Shown one piece after another: positions 41,243 through 50,807 of a stretch of 64,000 bases of DNA. Below the pieces are notes generated by a model. It ran no database searches and was not told where the DNA came from. It saw only the letters and a list, made by a program, of their open reading frames with translations. A program made the translations under genes and the position numbers. Each line of letters begins with the position of its first letter. Positions within the stretch are counted from its first letter, which is position 1. This DNA comes from Streptococcus oralis Uo5 (GTDB lineage: Bacteria > Bacillota > Bacilli > Lactobacillales > Streptococcaceae): contig NC_015291.1 in NCBI RefSeq assembly GCF_000253155.1, forward strand, positions 901,001 to 965,000, in the 5' to 3' direction.

Positions 41243-42358
41243 ATGAAAATTGTAATTGCACCCGATTCTTTTAAAGAAAGTCTGACGGCAGAAGAGGTCG
41301 CTCAAGCTATGAAAAGAGGATTCGAACAGTCAATATCGGATGTAGAATGTCTGTTCTGTCCTGTTGGTGATGGTGGGGAAGGAACTGTAGACGCTATCCG
41401 ACATTCTCTTGAACTCGAAGAAAAATGGCAAGAGGTGACAGGACCTTTTGGCCAAAAAGAATCAATGCGCTACTTTCAAAAAGGTCAAATAGCGCTCTTT
41501 GAAGTTGCTGATTTGGTTGGTCTTGGGAAGATTCCGCAGGAGAAACGAAATCCTCTTCACATTCAAACTAGAGGTATTGGAGAGTTGATCCGCCATCTCG
41601 TTGATCAAGAGATGAAAGAAATCTATATCGGTGTAGGTGGTACGGCAAGTAATGATGGTGGCATTGGCATTGCAGCTGCTTTGGGTTATCACTTTTATGA
41701 TAAGAATGGAAAAGAATTGCCAGCTTGCGGTCAGACTTTGCTTGAGTTTGAGTCAGTTTCAGACAGCGAGTTGTATAGGATTCCTGAAGATGTGAAAATC
41801 CGCATTTTAGCAGATGTCGTGAGCCCTTTATGTGGTCATCAAGGGGCGACCTATACATTTGGAAAACAAAAGGGCTTGGATCCTGCTTTGTTTGAGACAG
41901 TAGATCTGGCTATACAGGAGTTCTATGAAAAATTTTCACCATCAACCCTGTCTCTCAATGGAGCAGGAGCCGGCGGTGGGATTGCGGCTGGGCTCTGTGC
42001 CTTTGCTGAGGCCTGTATCGTATCTGGGATTGATACTTGCTTGGATTTAATTGGCTTTGACAGGAAGATTGCAGGTGCTGACTTAGTTATCGTTGGAGAA
42101 GGCAGACTGGACAGTCAAAGCTTTGTTGGAAAAGCTCCTATGGGAGTAGCAAAAAGAACCCCTAACGGAGTTCCTGTTATTGCTATTTGTGGTAGTCTTT
42201 CCGAGGATTTGCCTCCCCTACCATTCGAAAATATACAAGCAGTATTCTCTATCCTAGAGAAAAGTGAACCTTTGGAAGACAGTCTGAAAAATGCAAGTCT
42301 CTATTTGGAGCACGCAGCTACTAATATTGGTCGTTTGTTAAATTTGAGAAATCATTAA
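41243..42358 (+). CDS. glxK: Glycerate kinase (GlxK/GarK family)
   Basis: 371 aa. It phosphorylates glycerate with [25 protein letters not shown] at the start, [10 protein letters not shown] near residue 43, [20 protein letters not shown] near residue 132, [12 protein letters not shown] near 235 and [22 protein letters not shown] near 283 are the family hallmarks. GAGGG before ATG. Its stop codon shares the TTAA at 42355-42358 with the convergent DUF1694 gene; no terminator lies between. Confidence 0.95.
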   Translation: MKIVIAPDSFKESLTAEEVAQAMKRGFEQSISDVECLFCPVGDGGEGTVDAIRHSLELEEKWQEVTGPFGQKESMRYFQKGQIALFEVADLVGLGKIPQEKRNPLHIQTRGIGELIRHLVDQEMKEIYIGVGGTASNDGGIGIAAALGYHFYDKNGKELPACGQTLLEFESVSDSELYRIPEDVKIRILADVVSPLCGHQGATYTFGKQKGLDPALFETVDLAIQEFYEKFSPSTLSLNGAGAGGGIAAGLCAFAEACIVSGIDTCLDLIGFDRKIAGADLVIVGEGRLDSQSFVGKAPMGVAKRTPNGVPVIAICGSLSEDLPPLPFENIQAVFSILEKSEPLEDSLKNASLYLEHAATNIGRLLNLRNH

Positions 42359-42801
42359 CCAAACCATTTTTTCCAGATAGATTTTTTAGGAACCTCTGTC
42401 TTTTTCTCCTCCCAGAGGCTTGAGAAAGCAAGTCTGAGGTCCTTTTCATCTACTTGAACAGGTTCATTTGTATGAATGACAAGACCGAAAGGAGAGGTGA
42501 TATGATCGTCTGAAACAATAGTCGCCTGACAGTTGCTTTCCTTTGCTTGTCTTAAGTAAAAGACCTGTTTGTCAAACTCGATACTTGGTGAGATTTTCAC
42601 AAAAAGTATCTCTACCTTTTCTTGAAAACCCTCTAAAATAGAGAAAAATCCATGTTCTAATTCAGGACTATTGGCAGTATTAATATCAGCGTAGCCAAGA
42701 ACTCTTTCCTCGAAAGTCCCGAGATAGCGGCGTTGTTCATCTGGGTTTAATTTCGGCCCACCATGAGCTTTTTCTAGTAGTTGTTTTGATATATCTGTCA
42801 T
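42355..42801 (-). CDS. DUF1694 (YueI-like) family protein
   Basis: 148 aa. [24 protein letters not shown] is the DUF1694 mark. It looks like a small alpha/beta protein related to the ribosomal L7Ae-like fold; function unknown. Its stop overlaps the glycerate kinase stop in one TTAA. The -10 (TATACT) lies exactly 6 nt before ATG and there is no ribosome binding site, so the mRNA may be leaderless. Confidence 0.88.
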   Translation of the reverse strand: MTDISKQLLEKAHGGPKLNPDEQRRYLGTFEERVLGYADINTANSPELEHGFFSILEGFQEKVEILFVKISPSIEFDKQVFYLRQAKESNCQATIVSDDHITSPFGLVIHTNEPVQVDEKDLRLAFSSLWEEKKTEVPKKSIWKKWFG

Positions 42802-42807
42802 AAAAAC

Positions 42808-42816
42808 AGTATATCA
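42808..42816 (-). promoter_or_regulatory. Extended -10 promoter of the DUF1694 gene, 6 nt before ATG
   Basis: On the minus strand TGATATACT is followed by GTTTTT and ATG. No Shine-Dalgarno can fit. Confidence 0.65.
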
Positions 42817-42897
42817 CAAAAATCGCAAGAAAACAGACAAAAGAAAGCGATTACTTTATAAAGTTAAGGAAAATTTGCACAAAGATAACGTTTTTTC

Positions 42898-42926
42898 TTG
42901 AAAAACGCTTATTTTTAAGGTATCAT
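42898..42926 (+). promoter_or_regulatory. Promoter of eno
   Basis: TTGAAA (42898-42903), 17-nt spacer, TATCAT (42921-42926); AAAGGAGAG ribosome binding site follows. Confidence 0.8.
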
Positions 42927-42960
42927 AGAGGTGTAAAAAATTTAACTCAAAGGAGAGTAA

Positions 42961-44268
<1,308 letters not shown>

Positions 44269-44290
44269 TCGTTGATTTAACAACGTTATT

Positions 44291-44322
44291 AGCCCCTCGG
44301 ATTTTTTCCGAAGGGCTTTTTC
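44291..44322 (+). terminator. Terminator of eno
   Basis: AGCCC(C)TCGG / CCGA(A)GGGCT stem, 7-nt loop, then T tract. Confidence 0.92.
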
Positions 44323-44394
44323 TTTATTCGAGGGGCATAAAAGGGACAGTGTTTATGGTATAATAGACAAAAACACTTGTATTAGGAAGAAATT

Positions 44395-44889
44395 ATGTCT
44401 AAAGAGATTGATATTGAGTATTACCACCAACTAGCACTGCAAAAGCAGAAGGAGCATCGTAAAGTGTTAGCTAATCTAAAGAAAAAGCCACCAAAGAATC
44501 TAGATAAGATTGCGCAGCAGATTCACCAAGAAGTCTTTGCTGAGATTGATTGTACTGCCTGTGCCAACTGTTGCAAGACTTTGGGACCAGACTTTAAAGA
44601 GGCAGACATCACCCGTATTGCCAAGTACTTTAAGATGAAATTACCAGCTTTTGAAGCGGAATTTCTGCAGGTGGATGAAGATGGAGATAAGGTTTTCAAA
44701 TCCATGCCTTGCCCCTTTCTAGGAGGAGATAATCTCTGCTCTATCTATGATGTTCGTCCCAAGGCCTGTCGTGAGTTCCCCCATACAGACCGGAAAAAGA
44801 TCCATCAAATTAATCATTTGACGATTAAGAATACCTTGACCTGCCCAGCAGCCTATCTCTTTGTTGAGAAATTAAAAGATAAGTTATAG
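44395..44889 (+). CDS. YkgJ family cysteine cluster protein
   Basis: 164 aa. Cysteine signatures CTACANCCK near residue 54, PCPFL and LCSIYDVRPKACREFPH near residues 105-125 and a late TCPAAY form the CxxCxxCC-type YkgJ/UPF0153 cluster, likely binding zinc or iron. The N-terminus is Lys-rich and helical. Function unknown. An extended -10 (TGGTATAAT, 44356-44364) is 30 nt before ATG. Confidence 0.88.
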   Translation: MSKEIDIEYYHQLALQKQKEHRKVLANLKKKPPKNLDKIAQQIHQEVFAEIDCTACANCCKTLGPDFKEADITRIAKYFKMKLPAFEAEFLQVDEDGDKVFKSMPCPFLGGDNLCSIYDVRPKACREFPHTDRKKIHQINHLTIKNTLTCPAAYLFVEKLKDKL

Positions 44890-44960
44890 ATTTTACACCT
44901 TTAAATCTTGTACAAAAATTCTGGGGCGGAAGTATCTTATATCTGTTAGACTATAGTTAG

Positions 44961-45067
44961 AATTGAACACGGCCTAAAAGCTGTGTGAAAAAGATGAAAT
45001 TTTTTCGGAGCAGGAGCCCCTCCGTCAATTTTCCAATTTTCACTTTGCTTTTAACGGTCTTAGTATC
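44961..45067 (+). ncRNA. Structured leader-like element A upstream of the AraC-type gene
   Basis: Nested helices: GGCC-TAAAAGC (44971-44981) with GCTTTTA-AC-GGTC (45047-45059); GTGAAAA (44985-44991) with TTTTCAC (45037-45043); apical CGGAG / CTCCG (45006-45010, 45020-45024). It ends CTTAGTATC, exactly 21 nt before ATG 45089. A second copy lies at 63794-63897 with compensatory changes. It could be a cis-regulatory RNA or a small palindromic genomic repeat. Confidence 0.6.
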
Positions 45068-45088
45068 TTTTGTGAGGTGAAAAAGAAT

Positions 45089-45925
45089 ATGATGCATCAA
45101 TTCAATCGAACCATGGAATATCTGGAAAGTAAGTTGGACGCAGAAGTGGATTTGCAGAAATTCCAGCAGCTATCAGGCTATTCTTATGCTCTCTTTAGCA
45201 GGCTTTTTTCCATCCTAGCAGATATGACTTTAGCAGAATACTTACGCAATCGCAGGTTGTCAGAAGCTGTGACAGACTTGCGGGAAGGCTCTGAGAAAGT
45301 CATTGACATAGCAATGAAGTACGGCTATGAATCTGCGGATTCCTTCAGCGCAGCCTTCAAGAAATTCCATGGGGCAACACCCTCAGAAGTTCGAAATGGA
45401 AAACCTTATCGGGTTTTTCCTAGACTTCAATTATCCTTAAAGATTACAGGAGGAAAGAACATGGATATCAAGATTCAAAAGAAGCCTGCATTTACCATTG
45501 CAGGTGTCCTATTGGAAGCTATTGACAATAGCAAATGCCCGTCTGCTTGGGAGAATCTCTATAACAATCACAGCTTGGAAAGCCTAGAGAGTCTAGGCAG
45601 TGGCCAATCCTTCGGTGTCTGCTCGGAAGTCAAAGAAGGTGAAATCATCAACTATATGGCTGCTTATGATGTGACGGATAAAGCTAAAGCAGAAGAACTA
45701 GGTCTGTTCATCAAAGATATCGCAGAAGCTGAATATGCTATAGTCCCAGTCAAAGGCCCTATACCAGCTAGCATTCACAATGCTTGGAAATATGTCTTGG
45801 AGGTCTTTTTCCCTGAAACAGGCTATCGCCACTCAGGCTCACCAGACTTCGAAGTCTATACCGAAGGTGACATGTCGTCACCTGACTATCAAATGGAACT
45901 CTGGATACCAGTGATTAAGTACTAG
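45089..45925 (+). CDS. AraC-family HTH regulator with GyrI-like effector domain
   Basis: 278 aa from ATG 45089, with GAGGTGA about 10 nt upstream; a GTG at 45077 overlaps the ribosome binding site and was rejected. Residues about 15-105 are a two-helix-turn-helix AraC domain (LSGYSYALFSRLFSILADMTLAEYLRNRR, KYGYESADSFSAAFKKFHGATPSEVR). The C-terminal half (from MDIKIQKKPAF) is a GyrI/SOUL-like small-molecule-binding domain, as in Rob/SbmC. It probably senses a toxic or cationic ligand. The only gene after element A. Confidence 0.88.
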   Translation: MMHQFNRTMEYLESKLDAEVDLQKFQQLSGYSYALFSRLFSILADMTLAEYLRNRRLSEAVTDLREGSEKVIDIAMKYGYESADSFSAAFKKFHGATPSEVRNGKPYRVFPRLQLSLKITGGKNMDIKIQKKPAFTIAGVLLEAIDNSKCPSAWENLYNNHSLESLESLGSGQSFGVCSEVKEGEIINYMAAYDVTDKAKAEELGLFIKDIAEAEYAIVPVKGPIPASIHNAWKYVLEVFFPETGYRHSGSPDFEVYTEGDMSSPDYQMELWIPVIKY

Positions 45926-45959
45926 ATCATTTTCTGACATTTTATAAAGATGCAAATCG

Positions 45960-45993
45960 AACTCTGTAGAAGATAGCTTTTACAGAGTTTTTC
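45960..45993 (+). terminator. Terminator of the AraC-type gene
   Basis: AACTCTGTA / TACAGAGTT stem with a 12-nt loop, then TTTC. Confidence 0.75.
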
Positions 45994-46116
45994 TTTCTTT
46001 GATTGCACGAATTTATGAGAAAAACAATAAATCTGATTTTACTTTAATTTAAGTATAAGGAATTTTTAAGCATTTACTTGTATACTTTTCCAATCATCAA
46101 AGAAAGAGGTGTAAAT

Positions 46117-47160
46117 ATGAACTATCTAGTTATCCCAGCTTACGAACCTGACTACAATCTCATCAAATTGATTGAAAAGATTCACAATAAGAGCGATTTT
46201 TACATCATTGTCATTGATGATGGAAGTTCGGCAGAATGCCAAGACATTTTTGCTCAAGCGGAGGATTTTGTGACGGTCCTTCGCCACCAGGTCAATCAAG
46301 GAAAAGGGCAAGCTCTGAAAACAGCCTTTGAGCACATTCAGTCTCTCAATAAGCCAGGGACTGTGGTTACAGCAGACGCAGATGGACAGCACAGGATCTG
46401 GGACATCTTTCGTAGCTTGACCAAATCAAATGAAAATCCTAATACACTTGTCCTTGGTGTCCGTGCCTTTACTGGCAAGGTTCCCTTGCGTAGTCGCTTT
46501 GGAAATAGCTTGACTCGTATCTTGTTTAAACTGCAAACGGGTGTCGCTGTATCCGACACACAGACAGGATTACGTGCCTTTTCAACGGATATGATCCCTT
46601 TTATGCTCAAGGTAGAAGGACAACGGTATGAATACGAGATGAACATGCTCCTCGAAGCAAGTCAAGTCTACCCAATCTTAGATGTTCCGATTGAAACAGT
46701 CTATATCAACGACAATGAGGCTTCTCACTTCCGACCTATTCGGGATGGCTTGATGATTTATAAAAATATTTTAAAGTTTGCGCTCTCGTCTTTTAGTAGT
46801 TTTATCGTAGATTATGTGGTCTACGCTCTCTCTATTCTATGCTTGAGCTTTATTCCGACAGGTCTGCGTGTTCTTCTCTCAAATGGTTTGGCACGTGTGA
46901 CTAGCTCCATCTTTAACTTTTCTACCAACAAAAAATTGGTCTTCAAGAACAAGGCGAGCAGTTTTAAAACAGGATCAGGCTATTTTGGACTAGCTGTTGG
47001 CCTCTTTATCTTAGACACCATCCTGATTCGCCTCTTTAATTCAGGTCTTGGAGTCAATTTGCTGATTGCGAAAATTCTTGTCGGAATCATGCTCTTTATT
47101 CTCTCTTGGACAGTTCAAACTCGCTTTATTTTCAAAGAAAGGACCTGTAGCCCATTATGA
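46117..47160 (+). CDS. Family 2 glycosyltransferase with GtrA-like membrane domain
   Basis: 347 aa from ATG 46117, with AAGAGGTG upstream; an in-frame TTG at 46078 was rejected. Residues 1-220 are a DPM1-type GT2 domain (VIPAYEPD, IVIDDGSS, QGKGQALKTAFEHI, VTADADGQHR). The C-terminal 120 residues have four membrane helices of the GtrA/PST type (FIVDYVVYALSILCL to VGIMLFILSW). Such fusions move sugars to lipid carriers for wall or teichoic acid modification. It overlaps the next gene by 4 nt. Confidence 0.9.
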   Translation: MNYLVIPAYEPDYNLIKLIEKIHNKSDFYIIVIDDGSSAECQDIFAQAEDFVTVLRHQVNQGKGQALKTAFEHIQSLNKPGTVVTADADGQHRIWDIFRSLTKSNENPNTLVLGVRAFTGKVPLRSRFGNSLTRILFKLQTGVAVSDTQTGLRAFSTDMIPFMLKVEGQRYEYEMNMLLEASQVYPILDVPIETVYINDNEASHFRPIRDGLMIYKNILKFALSSFSSFIVDYVVYALSILCLSFIPTGLRVLLSNGLARVTSSIFNFSTNKKLVFKNKASSFKTGSGYFGLAVGLFILDTILIRLFNSGLGVNLLIAKILVGIMLFILSWTVQTRFIFKERTCSPL

Positions 47161-48068
47161 AAGTTTTAAAGAAACCCTATCTATACGCCTCGGTCTTGGG
47201 CTTGCTCCTGACAAGCTCCTTTACCTATTCGATGTTGAAAACCTTTGTACTCTCTGAAACGATTTCCACTGTATCTAATACCGGCTCAACCTCTAACACC
47301 GCAGCAGCAAGTCAGGCAGCAAAAAATGCTCAAGTGACGGATACTAGCTATTCAGATGGAAATATCAGTGTCACCCTCACTGAAAAGACTGTGAATGAAA
47401 CGCAAGTCTATGTGGCAGATATAACCCTCAGTTCATCGGATTATCTAAAAACAGCTCTAGCTCAAAACTCCTATGGAACCAACGTCACAGCTAAAACCTC
47501 TGTAACGGCTGCTGAAAACAATGCTATTCTAGCTGTCAACGGTGACTACTATGGAGCCAATAGTTCTGGTTATGTTATCCGTAATGGAGTTGTCTATCGG
47601 GACAGTGTCCGTGAAGACGCTAGTAACGGTGACCTTGCCATTTACAAGGACGGCTCCTTTAAAATCATCTACGAGGACCAAGTTTCAGCCGATCAGTTGG
47701 TTCAGGATGGTGTCGTCAATCTACTGGCATTTGGTCCGTCTCTAGTTGAGAATGGAGAAATATCTGTTGATACCAATACAGAAGTCGGTCAGGCCATGTC
47801 ATCCAATCCTCGTACAGCTATCGGGATTATCGATGAAAATCACTACATCATCATCGTTTCGGATGGTCGTACTTCTGAAAGCAAGGGCTTGTCACTTTAC
47901 CAGATGGCAGAAGTGATGAAATCCTACGGAGTGAAGACAGCCTATAATCTTGATGGTGGTGGATCCTCAACTCTCTACTTTAACGGTCAGGTAATCAATA
48001 AACCGACTACAGGTGGAAGCAAGATATCAGAAAGGGCGGTGAGTGATATTGTCTACATCGGTTACTAA
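47157..48068 (+). CDS. Phosphodiester glycosidase (NAGPA-domain) family exoprotein
   Basis: 303 aa. One N-terminal membrane anchor (YLYASVLGLLLTSSFTYSML), a Ser/Thr/Ala-rich linker, then the NAGPA domain (AVNGDYYG, TAIGIIDENHYIIIVSDGR, YNLDGGGSSTLYFNGQ, RAVSDIVYIGY). In eukaryotes the domain hydrolyses GlcNAc-1-P diesters; in bacteria it may act on teichoic or wall glycan phosphodiesters. It shares ends with the GT2 gene before and the small membrane protein after, so the three should act in one envelope pathway (inference). Confidence 0.9.
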   Translation: MKVLKKPYLYASVLGLLLTSSFTYSMLKTFVLSETISTVSNTGSTSNTAAASQAAKNAQVTDTSYSDGNISVTLTEKTVNETQVYVADITLSSSDYLKTALAQNSYGTNVTAKTSVTAAENNAILAVNGDYYGANSSGYVIRNGVVYRDSVREDASNGDLAIYKDGSFKIIYEDQVSADQLVQDGVVNLLAFGPSLVENGEISVDTNTEVGQAMSSNPRTAIGIIDENHYIIIVSDGRTSESKGLSLYQMAEVMKSYGVKTAYNLDGGGSSTLYFNGQVINKPTTGGSKISERAVSDIVYIGY

Positions 48069-48453
48069 AATCAAAAACAAACGCCTCAAAAAGACACTCG
48101 TTGGCTATAGCCTTCTCACTATTTTCTTCTTTGCATTTAGCCGTATCTACGAGTCCTTTAGTTTTGGGGAGACCTCGCTTCATATGCACTATCTCTTTGT
48201 AGTCCCTCTAGTAGGAGGTATCATTTTAGCAATTTTGTTGAAAATCATTCCAAATTTAGCACGACTCAGTCTAAACTTGTGGAACTCGGCAGTTGCAGTC
48301 CTAACGGCTGGAATGCTCTTTCGAGGAATTGTCAATCTATCAGGTCGTTCAACGACCTTAGATCAGCCCTACTGGTATGTTGGCCTAGGCTTTGCTATTT
48401 TGGCTATCGTCTCGCTTTTCTTTCATAAGAAAAACAGTCAAGAATTAGCTTAA
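48043..48453 (+). CDS. Small four-helix membrane protein
   Basis: 136 aa from GTG 48043, overlapping the NAGPA gene by 26 nt in another frame, with AAAGG upstream; a TTG at 48049 is an alternative. Lys-rich cytoplasmic start, then about four hydrophobic segments (LLTIFFFAFSRIY, YLFVVPLVGGIILAILL, SAVAVLTAGMLFRGI, WYVGLGFAILAIVSLFF) and a charged tail. No family recognised. Third gene of the GT2-NAGPA unit; a terminator follows. Confidence 0.8.
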   Translation: MILSTSVTKIKNKRLKKTLVGYSLLTIFFFAFSRIYESFSFGETSLHMHYLFVVPLVGGIILAILLKIIPNLARLSLNLWNSAVAVLTAGMLFRGIVNLSGRSTTLDQPYWYVGLGFAILAIVSLFFHKKNSQELA

Positions 48454-48459
48454 AAATTG

Positions 48460-48493
48460 AAAACTGGTTGTTGAGAGAAACAGCCAGTTTTCT
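48460..48493 (+). terminator. Terminator of the glycan unit
   Basis: AAAACTGGTTGTT / AACAGCCAGTTTT stem (one GU pair) followed by C and TT. Confidence 0.8.
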
Positions 48494-48608
48494 TGTTGAA
48501 GTTCATGCCTATAGATCACAAAACCCCATATTATTTGTTTGGATTTAATGGGGTATGAGTGACGTTATCTCGGTATAATAGTCTCATAGAAGATAAGGAG
48601 GCATGAAT

Positions 48609-49523
48609 ATGCAGATGTATTTTGGAGATGTGTCACTTTGCTATAGCTATTCATTAGCAATGGCACTAGAAACCTATGGTTATGACTTTAAAGCAGATTT
48701 TTTAGAGGCAATTATGGTGATGGGAAATGGCGCTAGTATCGTAAAGGAAGATGAGGAGCACCCTCTAGTATTCTTTGATAATGGAATGCCAGACCTTTCC
48801 ATCTCTCATTCCTTAAAAATACTTGGGTTTGACTATGAGGACTTCTATCTAAAGGATGGATTGGAAGTAGATTTGGAAGAGGTTAAAGGAAAGTTGGAAA
48901 CACTTCTGTCCAATGGACCTGTCGTACTGGGACCTCTTGATATGGGGCATCTGACCTACAATCCCAATCACACAATTCTTTATGGTGTGGATCACTTCGT
49001 AACCGTGTATGACATTGATGATCAGTATCTCTATTTGCATGATCCAGCTGGTTTTGCCTGTATGAAGGTTGCTTTTAATGACATATTAGAAGCTTGGAAG
49101 GCGGAGGCTATTGACTATAAGCGTGGATCTTACTCCATGTGGGGAAATTTTAGGAAGGTAAAGAGTCCTAGTCAGACTGAAATCTATCAGGAAACGGCGA
49201 GGGTTATGAAAAAACGATATCTGAATGGTCAAAACGGTGTTTTGGAATGTTATGCAAAAGCAGTTGCTGAAAACGGCTTAAATACGGAGCAAAAGCAATT
49301 GCATCAGTATTTCAGCTTTAAACTTGCAGCTGTTCGAAATCTCTACCTCAGTAAGTTCTTAAAAAACCATGATCCAGAAGGAGCAAGGTTAAAAGAAGAA
49401 TTGGCTACTCTATTTGGTCAAGCCCACCTTTCATGTTTAAAAGAAGATTACCAAGAACTATCCCGCTTACTCTATCAGATAGCAGAAGTGGACGGTCTCT
49501 TTAAAGATTTATATGTAAAGTAG
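48609..49523 (+). CDS. BtrH N-terminal-like / C39-like papain-fold protein
   Basis: 304 aa from ATG 48609, 7 nt after AGGAGG; the ATG at 48603 is too close to it. FGDVSLCYSYSLAMALE puts a Cys near residue 11, GVDHFVTVYDID a His near residue 127 and YLHDPAG an Asp soon after, the order of a papain-like Cys-His-Asp triad as in BtrH_N and C39-like proteins. The C-terminal third is helical. It may be an acyltransferase or a peptidase-like protein. No transporter or peptide gene is adjacent. Confidence 0.75.
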   Translation: MQMYFGDVSLCYSYSLAMALETYGYDFKADFLEAIMVMGNGASIVKEDEEHPLVFFDNGMPDLSISHSLKILGFDYEDFYLKDGLEVDLEEVKGKLETLLSNGPVVLGPLDMGHLTYNPNHTILYGVDHFVTVYDIDDQYLYLHDPAGFACMKVAFNDILEAWKAEAIDYKRGSYSMWGNFRKVKSPSQTEIYQETARVMKKRYLNGQNGVLECYAKAVAENGLNTEQKQLHQYFSFKLAAVRNLYLSKFLKNHDPEGARLKEELATLFGQAHLSCLKEDYQELSRLLYQIAEVDGLFKDLYVK

Positions 49524-49551
49524 TGACTATAAGCATAAAAGAATAGTTAGT

Positions 49552-49587
49552 AAAAGCAGTTGTTCGTAAAATGAAGAACTGCTTTTT
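49552..49587 (+). terminator. Terminator after the BtrH-like gene
   Basis: AAAAGCAGTT / AACTGCTTTT stem with an inner TTC / GAA pair, then TTTTT. Confidence 0.8.
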
Positions 49588-49593
49588 GATTAT

Positions 49594-49602
49594 GGTATAA
49601 TG
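49594..49602 (+). promoter_or_regulatory. Extended -10 promoter of the ClbS/DfsB gene
   Basis: TGGTATAAT, 47 nt before the ATG, with AAGGGAG as ribosome binding site. Confidence 0.65.
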
Positions 49603-49649
49603 AAATAAGAAAATACCTCAACCTACTAGAAAATGAAGGGAGAACGCCT

Positions 49650-50192
49650 ATGCCTAGACCAAAAACAAAAGAGGAGCTAGTGTTAGCCTCTAAGGAAAAC
49701 TATGAAAAACTTAATCTCCTCATTTCTCAGTTGAGTCAGGAAGAGTTGATGATTCCATTTGATTTTTCAAAAGACCAAAAGAAAAAAGAAGCTCACTGGA
49801 AAAGAGATAAAAATCTACGGGATGTCCTGATCCATCTCTATGAATGGCAGCAGTTACTTTTGACCTGGGTACATTCTAACCAAACAGATCATGAGAGACC
49901 TTTTCTCCCTGAGCCTTATAATTGGAAAACTTATGGGGAAATGAATGTCGCTTTTTGGAAAAAGCACCAGAGAACGTCCTTAGAAGAAGCGACCAAACTC
50001 CTCAATAAATCACATAAAGAGGTTTTAGAGTTGATGGAAGACTTCAGCAATGACCAACTCTTTAACAAAGGTGTCTATAAGTGGACGGGAGGGACAAGTC
50101 TAGGTTCCTACTTTGTCAGTAGCACCTCCAGTCACTATGATTGGGCTATCAAAAAACTTAAAGCTCATCAGAAAAATTGTAAGTCCTACTAG
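49650..50192 (+). CDS. ClbS/DfsB family four-helix bundle protein
   Basis: 180 aa. MPRPKTKEELVLASKENYEKL, LIHLYEWQQLLLTWV and the late SHYDWAIKKLKAH are the DUF1706 (ClbS/DfsB) marks. Family members bind or hydrolyse DNA-damaging cyclopropane compounds such as colibactin (ClbS); this one has no known substrate. It is the last core-type gene before the foreign island and has its own promoter. Confidence 0.88.
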   Translation: MPRPKTKEELVLASKENYEKLNLLISQLSQEELMIPFDFSKDQKKKEAHWKRDKNLRDVLIHLYEWQQLLLTWVHSNQTDHERPFLPEPYNWKTYGEMNVAFWKKHQRTSLEEATKLLNKSHKEVLELMEDFSNDQLFNKGVYKWTGGTSLGSYFVSSTSSHYDWAIKKLKAHQKNCKSY

Positions 50193-50325
50193 TTAAAGTG
50201 AGTATGAAGTTTAGAAAAGGTTCTTCTAAGCTACGAATAGCTTCATTCTCGTGATTTTTGATTTATTCTAGCTTTAGAATCCTACAAAAATTAAAATTTA
50301 AGGCCGTCATAGAGTGGGTAGGATA

Positions 50326-50661
50326 ATGGCTGTTACAAAGATACATCCGATTAAAACAACTCTTAAAAAGGCGATAGATTACATCTGTAACGGAGATAAA
50401 ACCGATGATGAAATCTATGTTACCACACATCTTTGCAGCAGAAAAAATGCTCATAAGGAATTTGACCTTACCAAGAAACATAATTCATTAGCCTCTCAGT
50501 ATGAGGAATTGGAACATCTGAAAAATAACATGAATAAGTATCTTGGAAGGGATAAAACAGAAAAAAACGAATCAGTTATTGGAGCAATTAAGAAATATAA
50601 AAGGAAAATAGATAAAACAATTGAGCAGAGTCATAGTATGAGTAACGATATGGAGCTATAG
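50326..50661 (+). pseudogene. Relaxase/mobilisation nuclease remnant
   Basis: 111 aa from ATG 50326 (GGTAGG upstream). The first 45 residues (MAVTKIHPIKTTLKKAIDYI... ATHLCSR-like region) are the N-terminus of an ICE relaxase of the MobA/VirD2 type. After EFDLTKKHNSLA the sequence jumps to a charged, Lys-rich tail, most likely from the C-terminal end of the same or a nearby gene. Relaxases usually have 400 or more residues, so most of the gene is deleted. It marks the island as a leftover of a conjugative or mobilisable element. Confidence 0.75.
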
Positions 50662-50667
50662 TGATAC

Positions 50668-50704
50668 ATGGAGAGTATTATAAATTTGATACTCTCCATT
50701 TTTT
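50668..50704 (+). terminator. Terminator upstream of the restriction-modification genes
   Basis: ATGGAGAGTAT / ATACTCTCCAT stem (11 bp), 10-nt loop, followed by T6. Confidence 0.88.
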
Positions 50705-50758
50705 GATGCAAATAGCATCTGATTTTTTAATAAAAATATAGAAAAAATGGGTGAAATA

Positions 50759-50767
50759 TGCTATAAT
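50759..50767 (+). promoter_or_regulatory. Extended -10 promoter of the type IIS methyltransferase
   Basis: TGCTATAAT, 40 nt before ATG 50808; AAGGAGG ribosome binding site follows. Confidence 0.65.
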
Positions 50768-50807
50768 GTCTACTAAATAGATTAAAATGTGGCAAGGAGG
50801 AATAAAG

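Noticed and set aside
42897..42912. cre site at the eno promoter (TTGAAAAACGCTT)
   Set aside because: One extra A breaks the spacing of the consensus, and the bases are the -35 region.
46078..46116. In-frame TTG extension of the GT2 gene
   Set aside because: It lies on the predicted -10 (TATACT, 46081-46086) and lacks a ribosome binding site; ATG 46117 has AAGAGG.
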